Of a DNA stretch of 64,000 bases, positions 1 to 10,925 are shown one piece after another. Made by a program: the position numbers and the translations under genes. Numbering within the stretch: the stretch's first letter is position 1; every line of letters starts with the position of its first letter. Source of the stretch: Diplonema japonicum (lineage: Eukaryota > Euglenozoa > Diplonemea > Diplonemida > Diplonemidae); assembly GCA_964019335.1 (NCBI GenBank), contig OZ025757.1:64501-128500 (forward strand), written 5' to 3'. The notes under the pieces were generated by a model. It saw nothing but the letters and a program-made list of their open reading frames with translations. It was not told the origin of the DNA and searched no databases.

Positions 1-403
1 AGAGAAAGAAAAAAATGAAAAAGGAAGAAGAAAAAAAAAAGTTTCGTTTTTTAAATTATCTAATGAAACAAAGGCGGAGGGGGGAATAAAAAAAAAACAA
101 AGATTTTCTTTTTTTTTTTTTTAATAATTCTCCTTAGACTATGGTCAAAGACTCATTTCTAGTAAAAAAAAAAAAAAAAGAAAAGAAAAAAAGAAAAGAA
201 AAAAAGAGTCGGCTGATTGTTTGTGCAAGCCGGGTGGGGTGGGAATGGTGCTTTTTTTTTTTTTTTTTTTTTTTTTTTCCTTCTTTTTTTTTCCTTCTTT
301 TTTTTTCTTCTTCATCTAAACAGTTCTAGGTAATCTAAATTTTAGTGTGTGGGGGGAAAAAAAAATTTTTTTTTCTCTCTATTTGTGACAAAAAAAAAAA
401 AAT
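1..403. other. Intergenic low-complexity sequence downstream of the kinesin gene
   Basis: No gene is visible. The stretch is A- and T-homopolymers with short purine runs. At about 201-234 it holds one copy of a short dispersed motif (GAGTCGG-Y-TGATTG followed by TTTGTGCA and GCCGGG) that recurs near 10.9 and 24.0 kb. Confidence 0.6.
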
Positions 404-3400
404 CTAAGGGTGTACCACGGCGGTCCTCGAAGGGGTTTCCGAAAGCTGCTCCTTCTGCATGGCGTGCCTGTACTGTTTGCGCAGGATCCTCTTTTCTTTT
501 TGGAGCTTTTCCTCAAACTGGTCTTGAAGCGCTTCCTTCTCAGTGAGGGCGGCTTGTTTCTCCATCTGCGCCTTCTGGAATCGGCTCTGCGCGTGCGACA
601 GCCTCTCAGTGAGCTCCTCCTTCTCATCTTGCAGGACTCTAAGTTGTGCAGTACTTTCTTTTACAACAGCAGGTTTGTTTTGTGCTGCAAGTACTTCTCG
701 CTGAAGTCCCCGGATGATGTCCTCATACGTTTTCTTCTGTTTCTGAAGTTTCTCTTCTACCTGCGTTGAGGCAAGCTGTTGCTGCAGCTCTTTGATCGTC
801 CGCTCGTAGCCTTCCTTCTGTAGCTGCATCTGTTCCTCTGCCTGTGCTGCTACATTTGAAATGGACTGTCTGCCCATCTTAATAACCTCGTTCACTTCCT
901 GTGTTGCCTGTTGGGTCCTTGCCTCGTTCTCCGCCTCCAAACCAGCAATTTTGTCAATGAGCTCGTGGATCTGTTTGTCTCTCCCATTTATAACGTCTTT
1001 GGCTTCTTCCATCAGTTTGTGGGCTTCCTCCTCACGTGCCTTTTGGGTTTCCTCCATCTTCTTGATCTTTGCTTTTAACTTCTCCCCGTCAGGGTTTACT
1101 GTTTTTGTTGCTTTCCCCGCAGGCTTCGGTGCTGCCTTGGGCCTTGCGCCGCCGTATTGCAGTTTGTTCTTGAGCTGTTCCTTGTCAGCCTCCGCGAGAC
1201 GAAGCTGCTTGCGAAGCTTTTGGATTTCCTCCTTTGCCTCGCTGAGATGCGCCTTCTTCGTGGTCAGCTGTTTCTCCAGAGCGTTGCGTGCCTCACGCAT
1301 CGGGCCCATCATGGAACAGTCGACTTTTTTTTTTTTTTTTTTTTTTATGAACTGGGTTACATACGTTCTTCTTGTTGCTGTTTTGTCAGGTCGCCTAACC
1401 TCTGTGTTTCTTCCTCTAAAAGGAGTTTCCTCTCTAGGATGTCTCGCTGGTTTTCTTCGGCCTTTTGGCGTTCTGACTCCAAGGCTTCTTGGTACTGGGT
1501 CTCGAGCAGTTTCACCTGTCCCTCGTGCTGCTTGGAGATCATGGCGTGAGCTTGTTGCTGCTTCTCGACGTCGCCCTGCAGGGACCCGATCTCGGCCTCG
1601 AGAGCGGATTTTGATGCTGAGAACTCCAGTGCCGCCTTGGCCAGGTTGTTTTTAAGGTCTTCCTTCAGGAGGCGCTGCGTCTTCTCGGCTTCGTCCTGAA
1701 CGTCGTCGAATTCCGCCCGCACCTTTTCGAGTTCTTCTTGCTTCTCCGCCTCCAGCCTCGCCACGGCTTCTTCCTTGGCCTCAAGCTCCTCTTCGAACCT
1801 TGCTTCCACCTCCTTCTGCTCCTTATCGCACTGGGCCTTGATCTCGGCGACAGCTTCTTCCTTCTCGCAGTGTGCTTTACTGTTTGGTTTTTTTTTTTTT
1901 TTTTTTTTTCGTTCGAAAAAAAAAAAAATACCTGATGATCATGTTCAGTTCCTTGACCGTTTCCTCGTGCTTGGCACGCTCTGCTTCCACTTCGCTCCTG
2001 GCGATGCCCACCTCCTTGATCCTCGCCTCCTCCAGCTCGTGGGCCTTCTTTTGGAACTCCTCTCTCTGCTTCTCCCTCTCGCGCTCCACCTCAGCGAGGT
2101 TGGCCTCGTAGCTGTGTTTAAGATTGGCCATCTCGGCGTGCTTTGCCTGTTCAAGCTGATGACGCTCTTCATTGAAGCGGTTGGTGAGGACGTGCATTTC
2201 TTCCTTGTGGTTGTGGTTCTGCTCGTCGAAGGCGGCGGTGAGTTGCGCCTTTTCTTCCTCGGCACGAAGCTGCATCTCTTGCTGCAGGGCTTCAGATGCC
2301 TGGCGTTCACTCTGGACCAGTTCGTCGCGCTGCTGCATGAGGACGGCCACGTTGCTCTGATGCTCGTCCTGTTCTCGCTTCAGCTGGGCGTTGAGCGCCT
2401 CACGCTCGGAGGTGATGCTCGCGAGCTCGTTAGTGAGCCTGCTCTCCACCTGTTGGATACTGTAGTCGCGCTCTGCGATGAGGGCTGACATCTTCCCCTC
2501 CAACTGCCCCTTCAGCGTCTTCTCCTTGTTGGCAAGATCTGATTCCTGTTGCGCGAGGTTCATTTGCAGTTTCACCATTTCCTCTTCTTTCCTTCGCTCA
2601 ACCTCTTCGATGTGCTTCTGGCTGTCGAGCGCCTTGGTCCTTAGCTCCGCGTGCTCCGCCTCGGCTCGCTGCAGGATAGCGGAGATTTTCGTCTCCATCA
2701 TCCTTTGAAGCGAGGCTCTGTTTGTCTCGAAGTGCTGCTTCTCCTCCTCGAGGGTTTCAAGGAGCTGGTGTTCCTTCCGCTCGAACCTTTCCGCCATGAC
2801 CTTCTTCTCTTCAAGTACTTGTTCCTCGTGGTTGGCTTGGATCTTTTGCAGGTGGGAGAACTTGGAGTCGTATTCCCGTTTCTGCTGCCCGAACAGTTCT
2901 GTGGTCTCGTCCATCCTCTTGCGGTGTTCCGCATCGAGAGTGGCGACACGTTGTTCGGCCTCTGTTTTCAGTTCCGCTTCAGCCTTCGCGGCCTCCTCTT
3001 CGAGCCTTGACACCTCTGCATCGTAGCACTGCTTTGCCTCGCTCAGCTTGTCTTGTAAGGCTTCTACCTTCTCTTGTTCCCTTTTGAGGATTTTGTCGCG
3101 TTCTTCGCAAGCTTCGCGTTTTACCCTGTTGATGTCTTGTGTTGCTTGGGACTTGGTGTCACGAGCGAGTTGTTCGAGGTGTGCTGCTTCTTTTTCGGCT
3201 TCTGCTCTGGCGTGCTGCATGAGCTCCTCGTGCTGTTTCTTGAGGAACGCGATCTCGTCGTTGGCGAGCGTGGTGGCTTGGACCACTTCGTTTTTCAAAG
3301 CGTGCATTTTGCCTTCGTACTCGTTGACCTCCATTTCAAGCTTGGTGCGGAGGGCGGCGGTTTCTTCCTCGTATTTTACCTGGCGGAGGCCGGCTTCGAT

Positions 3401-5752
3401 TTCACTGGAATCGCGGAGTTGTTCGATAGAGGCGGTCATGTCCTTTTGGATGGAGGCTGCCTGTTGACGCTCTGCCTCGATTTGCTTCTCGAAGGCTTCT
3501 TGCATTGAAGTTTTCTCCTTGTCGAGCTTGGCCGCTTCCAACATGGCGTTTTTCTCGAGATTGGCGATCTCTGCCTTGTGTTTCTCACGGAACTCTTCTG
3601 TTCTTGACTCGTAGTCTTGTTCACGTTGGGCTTGTTCCTCCTTCAGCTGGTCCACTTGCGAAGCGTGGCGTTCCTTGATCTCCTCTATTTCGCTACGAAG
3701 TGTGTCTGCGTCCGTTTTCATGCCCTGCAGTTCTTTTTCTAGGCTTCCTTTCATCTCGTTGATCTCTTCTTCCTGTTTCTCTTTGTTCCACGATGCTTGC
3801 CACTCCCTGGCGCTGGCCGTGTCGAGGATGTGCTGTGCCTTCACCATCTCCTCGTTCTTTAGCATTAGAGCTGCTGTTTTTTCTTGAAGCAACGCTCTTT
3901 CCTTTTCAGCGCTGGTCAGGGACATGTTGCGGGCCTTCAGCGCCGTCACGTCCTTTTGCATCTCGCTTAGCTCGTGTGCGAGCCTGTGTTTTGCCATCTC
4001 CGCGTCGAGTTTCAGCTGTCTTTCATTGTGGAGATCCTCTTCGATTTTCTCCTTCGCTCTGTCCTTCTCCGCCATGGTGGCCTGTGCCAGTTCGCATGCT
4101 TCGAGCAAGCGTTCTTCAAGGAGATCTCTTTCTTCCTTGTACTGCATTTCGACTGCTTCCATCCGTTCGGACAGTTCCCTGCGGATGGCTTCTTTTTCCT
4201 CCAGCTCGGCTTCTTTTGTCCTCATGAGCCCGATCGTGCACTCGATTTCCTGTTCCCGTTCGACTAGCTTCTCGTTCTTCGACTGCAGCTCGCGTTTCAT
4301 GTCTTCAAGGTCTTTGCGAAGACCGATGCTGGGTCGGCTTTGTGCTGGGGCGCTGAGTCGACCAGGCGGGGGGAGGCCCATACTAGTTCGAACAGGTGGT
4401 GCGGGTGCTGGGCTGCTCATTCCCATGGGGACGTCTTCTTCAAAAGAGATCTTACGCTCCTTAACAGGCGACCAGTTGAGGTTTCCGATACCCATCCCGC
4501 ACATTGTTTGCCTGCGGGAGAGCTGTCTCGGGCCGGTTTTTTCTTTTTTGAAGAGAGCAGCCTCCGCAGCTCGACGTTTCTCTCGTTCATCTTCTAGCAT
4601 CTTGGCGTGCATGGCGGTGGCTTCCTTCATGACCTCCATCTCGCTGATAACTTTGTCTAGCTCCTTGCGGTATTCTTCTTTTGCTTCTGCTGTCTGCGCG
4701 GCGGCCATGGCTTGAACGGTTTTGCGAAGCGCAGGGGGGATCTCACCTGCGGCGAGCACACATCGCTTCGGGTCGTTCTTGACCTTTGACGCTTCCTGTG
4801 CAAAGCGTAGGGTGGAGACAGTCTGATCGTACTGATCAGAAGCACCAGTTACACAACATATAATAGAAGTCTTGGTGTTCCCGCCAAGAGACGTTTTGAG
4901 CAAACGGGTTAGCTTCGAGTCACGGAAGGGAACATATCCTGGGTTTTTTGATTCGGTGAGGCATTTGATTACCCGGACCAAAGCGGATAGAGACTGGTTG
5001 ATGTTGGAACCTTCACGGGCTGCAGCACCGGCGGTTCCTGTTTTTTTGATAGACTCTGATCCGGCTAGATCGACGAGGTGGAGCAACGAGCGTGTTGCGG
5101 ATTTTGTCGCTTTCGGGATTCTGTCGATTTGTATCCTGAAGATTGTGTGAGACCGTGAAGACTGGTCGTTCATTGCAGTCTTCCCGAGGTGTCGATTGTT
5201 CATTGCAGAGCTGATTTCGAGTATAGCGTGTTCTGCTGAAGAGACCACAACAGGTGCTTCGCCTTTAAGAAGGGGTTCGTTGTTTCTGCCTTCTTTGATT
5301 TCGAGTTCAAGGCCGGATTTAAGGTCTGTGAGTTTTTCGTTGTACACCTCCATGGAGGTGCATCTTACAATGTAGTCTGCCTCGGTGTCCTTTTCTATTT
5401 CGTGCCACATGTAATTCATGGAGAGTTGAACGATGCCTGCTTCGTCGCCTGAGCCCATCATGGTGTGGGTTTTTCCTGAGGATGTTTGGCCGTATGCGAA
5501 TACCGTCCCGCTCCAGCCTTGGATGGCGTGGGCGATGATCTCTTTGGCAGATTTCGTGAAGACTTCCTCGGTTTTACTCTCAATCCCGAAGACTTTGTTC
5601 ACCCTGAACCTGCTAGCGGTGTCCTTCCCTTGAACCTTGCACGCTAGGCTCGATTCTCCCAGTGCCCATGCGTCGGTGGCACCATTGTTCTTTTCGCGTG
5701 TGTTTAACGGTCGGACCCTTACAAATACAGGAACCTGCTGTCTGCTGGTCAT
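404..5752 (-). CDS. Kinesin motor protein with very long coiled coil (CENP-E/kinesin-7-like), three exons
   Basis: Microtubule motor of about 1,751 aa. The N-terminal motor domain (about residues 5-340) shows VFVRVRPLN, the P-loop AYGQTSSGKTHTM near residue 94, switch I SSRSHTIF and switch II LVDLAGSES. A short linker follows, then more than 1,200 residues of Glu/Lys/Gln-rich coiled coil. Exons are 5752-1932, 1879-1365 and 1323-404; the phases join exactly (3821 + 515 + 920 nt, a multiple of three). Introns are 52 nt (1880-1931, GTATT...CAG) and 41 nt (1324-1364, GTATGT...AAG), both nearly pure homopolymer. The start is the ATG of MTSRQQV. The in-frame upstream extension is only Phe/Lys homopolymer from the leader. 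The long stalk resembles CENP-E-type kinesins, but the subfamily is inferred from memory and cargo is unknown. It is the most downstream gene of the visible array. Confidence 0.92.
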
Positions 5753-5835
5753 TTTTTTTTTTTTTTTTGTGTTTTCTGAATTTTTTTTTGTGTGTCGGAG
5801 AGAAGAAAAAAAGAAAGAAAAGAAAGAAAGACAGA
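5753..5835 (-). promoter_or_regulatory. Leader of kinesin gene with putative trans-splice acceptor
   Basis: In the sense direction a long C/T tract (about 5835-5797) is followed by TTCAG ending at 5776, then a short A-rich leader ending in about 16 A residues directly before the ATG. A pyrimidine tract followed by AG is the expected 3' splice signal for spliced-leader addition in euglenozoans; use of this site is inferred. Confidence 0.5.
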
Positions 5836-6540
5836 AGTACGTGAGGGAAAAAAAAAAGGAGAAGAAAAAAAAAAAAAAAAAGAAACACTCAAAGGGAAGG
5901 GAAAGAATGAGAAGGATAAAAAAAAAGAAAGGAGGGGGGGGGGAGGAAAAAGAAAAAAAGAAACCGAGGAGATTCAATACCAATATTAAAAAAAAAAAAA
6001 AAACCTGTATCCTCCCCCATACCCCCTGTTTTCAAAAAAAACAAAAAAACAAAAAAATATATTCGTCCCTACTATTTTGGGTCGAATTATTGAGGCGAAA
6101 TAAAATAAAGAAAAACAGATAGATGTAAAAAAAGGGAGCAATACTTTTTTAAAAAAAAAAACTTTTAAAGGAGCTTTGAAATGGCTTCACTCGTTGTGTT
6201 CCTTTAGGGGGTTCTTTCTTTTTTTTTTTCTCCTCGTTTTTTTTTTTTTCTCCCTCCTGCACCACTTCTCCCACGTCATCCTTTTGTGCCTAAGGCCAAT
6301 ACAATAAAATCGCAGGAACCAGGACAGGGAGACTCATTGAAGAATTGAATAGAAAAAAAAAAAGAAAAAAAAGGAGGGGGGAAAAAGGGTGAACCTTTTC
6401 GGAGTTAAAAAAAAAAATAAGAAGAAGAAAGAATATCTTTAAAACGTGCCCAAAAAGAAAAAGCAAATTAGATAATCTAACAAACCGCACTTAAACTGGC
6501 CAAAAATGACCTCGAAAAACTAGTTTTGGCGCTTCATTTT

Positions 6541-6590
6541 GTTTGTGCGCACGAGCGGGATTTTACCTAATAAAATAGCTCATTACGCTG
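6541..6590. repeat. Direct repeat, copy 1
   Basis: TTTGTGCGCACGAGCGGGAT followed by ACCTAATAAAATAGCTCATTAC. A second copy begins about 142 bp to the right (6682-6738). Both copies sit near ACTAG sequences and contain the palindrome GTGCGCAC. Confidence 0.7.
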
Positions 6591-6681
6591 ACAAAAAAAA
6601 AAGAAAGTACACACAAACATAAACACGTAAGATAATATAAAAAAACAAAAAAAAAAAACAAAAACAAAAAAGAAACTAGTC

Positions 6682-6736
6682 ATTTGTGCGCACGAGCGGG
6701 ATTTTTTTTACCTAATAAAAATAGCTCATTGCACTA

Positions 6737-6738
<2 letters not shown>
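6682..6738. repeat. Direct repeat, copy 2
   Basis: Same unit as 6541-6590 with a longer internal T run and one extra A. It is bracketed by ACTAGT on the left and ACTAG on the right. Function unknown. Confidence 0.7.
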
Positions 6739-6769
<31 letters not shown>

Positions 6770-6889
6770 GTCTCGACAAAAAAAAAAAACAATAACAGCA
6801 CTCGGAAACTTTTTTTTTCTTTGTCTCTACAATCTCCCCCCCCCCCCCCCCTCCCCTTTTTTTCTTTCTTTTTCCACCCCCCCCCCCTA

Positions 6890-7611
6890 TCAATCATCTC
6901 GTTTAAAAATTTTTCCACACCCTCCACCACCGGGACATTTTTTTTTTTCGTCACTGCGGGGAAGGAAAAAAAAATTTTTTTTTTTTCTAACCCCCAATCA
7001 ACATACCTAACACCTCCACCACCGGATATAACAAAAGTGTCCTGTTGCCTTGGAGGTGCGATGGGCATTCCTTTCGTCACCGACACCACTTCCTGTACAA
7101 GCGCTTTGAAACATGCATCGACGTTGATATTCTCTGGTGCAGAGGTTTCTATCCATCCGAAAAATCCGTTCTTGTCCACGAATTCGTCTAGTTTTTCTTT
7201 AAGGGCTTGGGTCTCGGGTGTTTTTATGTCGCATTTATTGGCGACGAGGAGCATGGGGATGGGCTGGTCGTTCGGAAGCAATACCTTGGCGTTGATGTCC
7301 TGCCTCCACTTGATCGCTGATTCTAATGTGCTTGGCCGGGTAAGGTCGAAAACGACGACGGCGGCCGTTGCAAATTTATAATACACCCTTGTCATTGCCC
7401 CAAACCGTTCGTGGCCTGCGATATCCCACAATTGCAGTGTAACTGACCGCCCGTCGCACTCGACCTGCTTGGAACAGAAGTCCACGCCTATCGTTATCCT
7501 GTATTGGCCGCTGAATTCCCCCGTCGTGTATTTCCTGATCAAGCTCGTCTTCCCCACCGCGTAGTCCCCAACTACGAGGGTTTTGTACAGTTGTTCGTCG
7601 CTTCCTGACAT
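6890..7611 (-). CDS. Rab32-family small GTPase, two exons
   Basis: Membrane-trafficking GTPase. G1 is GDYAVGKTS. The effector region is followed by TIGVDF, then WDIAGHERFG (switch II) and MTRVYYK. G4 is ANKCD and G5 is ETSAPE. The MTRVYYK segment and the LPNDQPIP insert match Rab32/38. Exon 1 is 7611-7007. A donor GTATGT and acceptor CCGCAG would join it to 6953-6890, giving 222 aa, a normal Rab length. Oddities: the switch II glutamine that normally positions the attacking water is His. The proposed tail has two separated Cys residues but no terminal CC or CXC prenylation motif, so the last exon is the weak part of the model. About 14 A residues precede the ATG. Confidence 0.85.
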
Positions 7612-7771
7612 TTTTTTTTTTTTTTGAGATTTCTCCGCTCCTCCTCCTCCTCCCTCCTCCTGATGTGTGGGATCTTTTGTGTCACCGGCGTGGGGGGGGG
7701 GGGGGGGGTAAAAAAATAAATAAAATAACCGAAAAAAAAAAAAAAAAAAATAGCCGGTTCGCTTATTTTAT

Positions 7772-7773
<2 letters not shown>

Positions 7774-7845
<72 letters not shown>
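7774..7845. repeat. 72-nt T homopolymer
   Basis: An uninterrupted T run, apparently the longest homopolymer in the window. It abuts the left end of the TIR element at 7849 and supplies the T residues of its TTAA target. Confidence 0.9.
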
Positions 7846-7849
<4 letters not shown>

Positions 7850-8205
7850 CCTTAAACGCCCAACTGCTTCTGTGGTCATCTAGACCAAAGCCTCGGATCG
7901 GTTTTCATAAAAAAAAGATGGATAATGGAAAGATATTGAAAATCTGCGTTAAATGCGCTATTTGTATCCATCTGAAACCTCATAACTTCATCCCAGAACG
8001 GGGTGCCGGGACACTGGGTGACACCAAAAATGGGCATTTTCCGGATTTTTCCATGATTTTTTCCCCTCTTTTTTTTTTTTTTTCCGAATCACTAGGCCTT
8101 ATCAAAATCAACATGCCAGCACACAACGGGAGCAGTTCCCGTCGACCTGCAATGTTCATATGGGTTAAATCCACCTCTCTACCTCAATCCTCGTTTCTTT
8201 TTTAT

Positions 8206-8290
8206 TTACCAGGACCGCGATGACGATGTAGTTATGGGTCCGGTTGGGTCCTGCGAAACAGGTGGCCCACCTTTCTGGAGAACGGATGGT
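8206..8290 (+). pseudogene. Fragment of non-LTR reverse transcriptase C-terminal region
   Basis: The plus-strand translation reads YQDRDDDVVMGPVG, which aligns with YQDRDDDEVMGPIG in the reverse transcriptase remnant at 21331-22110 (minus strand). The DNA is clearly similar between the two. Homology fades after about 8290. No other part of the retroelement is seen here. Confidence 0.6.
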
Positions 8291-8299
8291 TTTGTTGTA

Positions 8300-9372
8300 G
8301 TCGGGGATGCACTCGTTCTTCGTCGCGTCCCAGTGGCCTCCCGCAGTCCGGCGGTTCAGAGGCCGGCAACGGTCCTGCGAGCAGACGCTGCTGCAGCGTT
8401 CCACGAGCAGCAATCGCAAGCCTTGCAGTCTGCCTGTGTCCTCGCCGCCGTGCACTTCTTCTCCGCGTACACCCGTCCATCCACAGTCGCTGCTCACCCG
8501 AAACTCCCTGGGTCGGGTACTGCGTGTCCCTGGACACCGAGTTCTCGCTGTCCCAGGCGCAGTTCGCTCTTGCACGCCGCCGCGTCCGTCGTCACCGTGC
8601 ACGTTGCGACCGGCTTGCACACGGGCGTCCAGCGCCGTGTCCCTCTGGGCAGTCTGCATTCGGCGCCTTCAACCACTTCTCCCGCACGAAGATCGCTCCA
8701 CAGGCCTTCGGGTCGCATTTGGTCCTGCCCCACTTGCACAGGAGGTTCGGGTCGCTCGTGCAGGCCCTCTGGTCGATCGTCCCCATCGTCGTCGGGTTCG
8801 GTCCCAGCCCGGGGTACTCGTGGTGTGCTCGTGGTCACACGGGAAACGGATGGCCTGGTGTGACGTTTGCAACCACCGATCCCAGACGATGACCAGCATA
8901 ACGGAGCATGCATGGGTAAGAACGTATTGAAAGCAAGCAGTACACAGAGTGAAGTGAGAAGGCCTCCCGTCTGCCACAGCCCACCACAGGATTATCCCAA
9001 GCGAAAGTAGTTCAAAGCAAAGGAATGTGCCGGGATGGTGCAACAATACTTCCTGAAATTGTAGCAGCTGGAAAAAGGAAGAGAGTGCTCACCTCCAACC
9101 CCTGGGACGACCCCCCTGGTAAGCGGAAGTCCATAAATGCCCAGCACGATGCGGAAGGTCAGCCTTCCCAGGGCATACCTCTGGCACCTTGGACACAGCT
9201 ACGGCACGAGGTCTCTTCTCCTCGAACGAAATTGCCTCCCTGCCTTGCACAACTCCATGTAAATGTTTCTCGCCCAGATGCCGTCCATCTCATTGCGACA
9301 AACAGTCACCGCAGGCACCAGAACAGTGAACACCCCCATGCACACTGAGATTTTAGCGAGTTTCGCATGCAT
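8300..9372 (-). pseudogene. Broken cysteine-rich secreted-protein gene inside TIR element
   Basis: The segment starting at 9372 encodes a signal-peptide-like MHAKLAKISVCMGVFTVLV. Further downstream, Cys-rich pieces (for example CTSDPNLLCKWGRTKCDPKAC, CKPVATCTVTTDAAACKS, KKCTAARTQADCKACDCCSW) lie in different frames. Passing from one to the next needs several frameshifts, so the gene is not intact unless undetected introns intervene. The domain family is not recognised; the spacing resembles small extracellular Cys-rich repeats. A remnant of the same signal-peptide region recurs at 16705-16745. Confidence 0.45.
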
Positions 9373-10152
9373 GATTTCCAGGAAAAGCAAATGAACTCAT
9401 GACATCCGGTCGATGCACCTCCATGGGTCGAAAACACTAAATATTTAGTGGAATGAACGCAAATCTTTCAAATCTTTCAAATGCGTACCTCGAATCAAAA
9501 AATAACCTCAGGACTCAGCATGTTTGATCCAAATACCTACAAAGACCCAAAATCGAAAATTTTCGAAAATCAATTACCCCCCCCCCCCCCCCTGGGCGTC
9601 TAAGGGTTAAAAGTTTTATTTATTTTTTTTTGTGGTAAGATAGAAAAGAAAAAAGGAGAATAGCGGGGGGGGAGAGAGAGAGAGAGAGAGAGAGAAGAAA
9701 AGAAAAAGATTTAATGGGTAAAATCCTTTTTTTTTCTCCCCCCCGGTTACCTCCTAAATATATATAAAAAGGGGGTATTACTTTCTTGTCTTTTTTTTTT
9801 CTTCTTCTTTTTTCTTCCGTGGGGAACGGAGGAAAAAAGAAGAATAATAAAAAAAAAAAGAACAAGAACAAAACAAAAAAAAAACAAAAAAACAATGCAG
9901 TGGTTTTTTTTTTTTTTTTTCTTTTCTTTTCTTCAACAGATTTTTCTTTTTATTTCTTCCCATTTTTTTTTTTTTTTTTTTCCCTTCCACTTTTGTATCC
10001 AGGGGTTAAAACCACTGTTGGTTAGTGTCGCTCAAAGGGCAAGCCCGTTCTCGATTCGAGTCGCCGGGGCCCAGTAGAGGCTAAGAATATCAAAAAGAAA
10101 GTCAAAGGGTTGAGGAAAACTCGCGGGAATTTAAAAAAAAAATAAAATATTT

Positions 10153-10243
10153 ATGACTATATGTTCCTTGTTGTTCGCACGAGCAAAAAACCTTTTTAGA
10201 AAGCTGCGAAAGTTTTTGCTCGGCACAAGTTACATATAGTTAT
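10153..10243. other. Imperfect 91-nt inverted repeat (potential hairpin)
   Basis: The outer arms ATGACTATATGT (10153-10164) and ACATATAGTTAT (10232-10243) pair with one mismatch. The inner arms GAGCAAAAAAC and GTTTTTGCTC pair with one bulge. It lies between A/T-rich tracts, in the spacer downstream of the pacifastin-like gene. It could be a structured RNA, a processing signal or a MITE remnant. Confidence 0.55.
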
Positions 10244-10511
10244 AAAAATCATTTTTTTTGAAAGACATATATTTTGTAACAAAAAGAAAAAAAGAAAATT
10301 ATACATGAGTTAAAGGAGGCCGGTGTTGGCGGCGCCCTTGCACGAATGAAAAAAAAGAAATTAAAACCCCCCGAAGTGTTCGGGGTCAACCCTGGGTATT
10401 AACTTTCTTTTGTTATGAATTTTTATTTTTTTTATTTTTTTTGGAAGAAAAAAAAAATTTTGGGAAGAGTTACTTTTTTTTTCCTCTCTGCAAACTGAAG
10501 AAAGAATCCCA

Positions 10512-10557
<46 letters not shown>

Positions 10558-10925
10558 AAGAAAGATTCAATATTAGAGAGAGGTTAAGGGGCTTGTGCGC
10601 TCACAGTACCATTGAAAGTTGTTCCTTACGCTGTTGGCAATGGCATCTGTGGTGAGATGCACAGTCCCCTCTCACTTTTCTTTTTCGACTGGTGTCGACC
10701 ATCACTGAGACCTTTCCCGAAATAAAGGAAGGGAGGAAGAAGAATAAAAAAAAAAGGGAGGGGGGGGAAAAAAAAGCGAACCAACTGAATAGCTTAGCTT
10801 CTCTTGAAAAAAAAAGGGGGGGGGGAAATGAAACTGAGTTCAGAACTAAGCTTTCCCTTTTCCCCCCCCCCCCTTCTTCTTTTATTGCCTATGTCTCATA
10901 TAAAGTATGGAAGTGTTTGGTGAGT

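Larger units (their letters stand above)
5836..6889. other. Intergenic region with low-complexity tracts
   Basis: About 1 kb between the Rab gene and the kinesin leader. Mostly A- and T-rich tracts with no coding signal. It contains two copies of a roughly 50-bp direct repeat, listed separately. This is probably 3' UTR of the Rab transcript plus spacer. Confidence 0.5.
7849..9606. mobile_element. Non-autonomous TIR element at TTAA(A), probably piggyBac-type
   Basis: The ends are inverted repeats. The left reads CCCTTAAACGCCCA (7849-7862) and the right reads TGGGCGTCTAAGGG (9593-9606), with one mismatch over 14 bp. Both sides are flanked by TTAAA (7844-7848 and 9607-9611), fitting the TTAA duplication of piggyBac-like elements; termini beginning CCC also fit. 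No transposase is recognisable. The cargo is a frameshifted cysteine-rich secreted-protein gene on the minus strand and a small reverse transcriptase fragment on the plus strand. The element interrupts an otherwise homopolymer-rich intergenic stretch. Confidence 0.7.

Noticed and set aside
141-329. Lys- and Phe-rich plus-strand ORFs here and throughout
   Set aside because: They are translations of A and T runs and have no complex sequence; no plus-strand ORF shows domain or codon character apart from retroelement remnants.
5753-5983. N-terminal extension of the kinesin ORF (MVLNLLGFFF...)
   Set aside because: Phe/Lys homopolymer from the leader, lies upstream of the pyrimidine-AG acceptor; MTSRQQV at 5752 begins the conserved motor.
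8494-9046. Several overlapping minus-strand ORFs as separate proteins
   Set aside because: They are frames of one broken Cys-rich gene; each alone has a partial Cys pattern.
10010-10078. tRNA-like stretch (TGGTTAGTG, later TTCGAGTC)
   Set aside because: Resembles A and B box fragments, but no acceptor, D or anticodon stem of proper size can be drawn.
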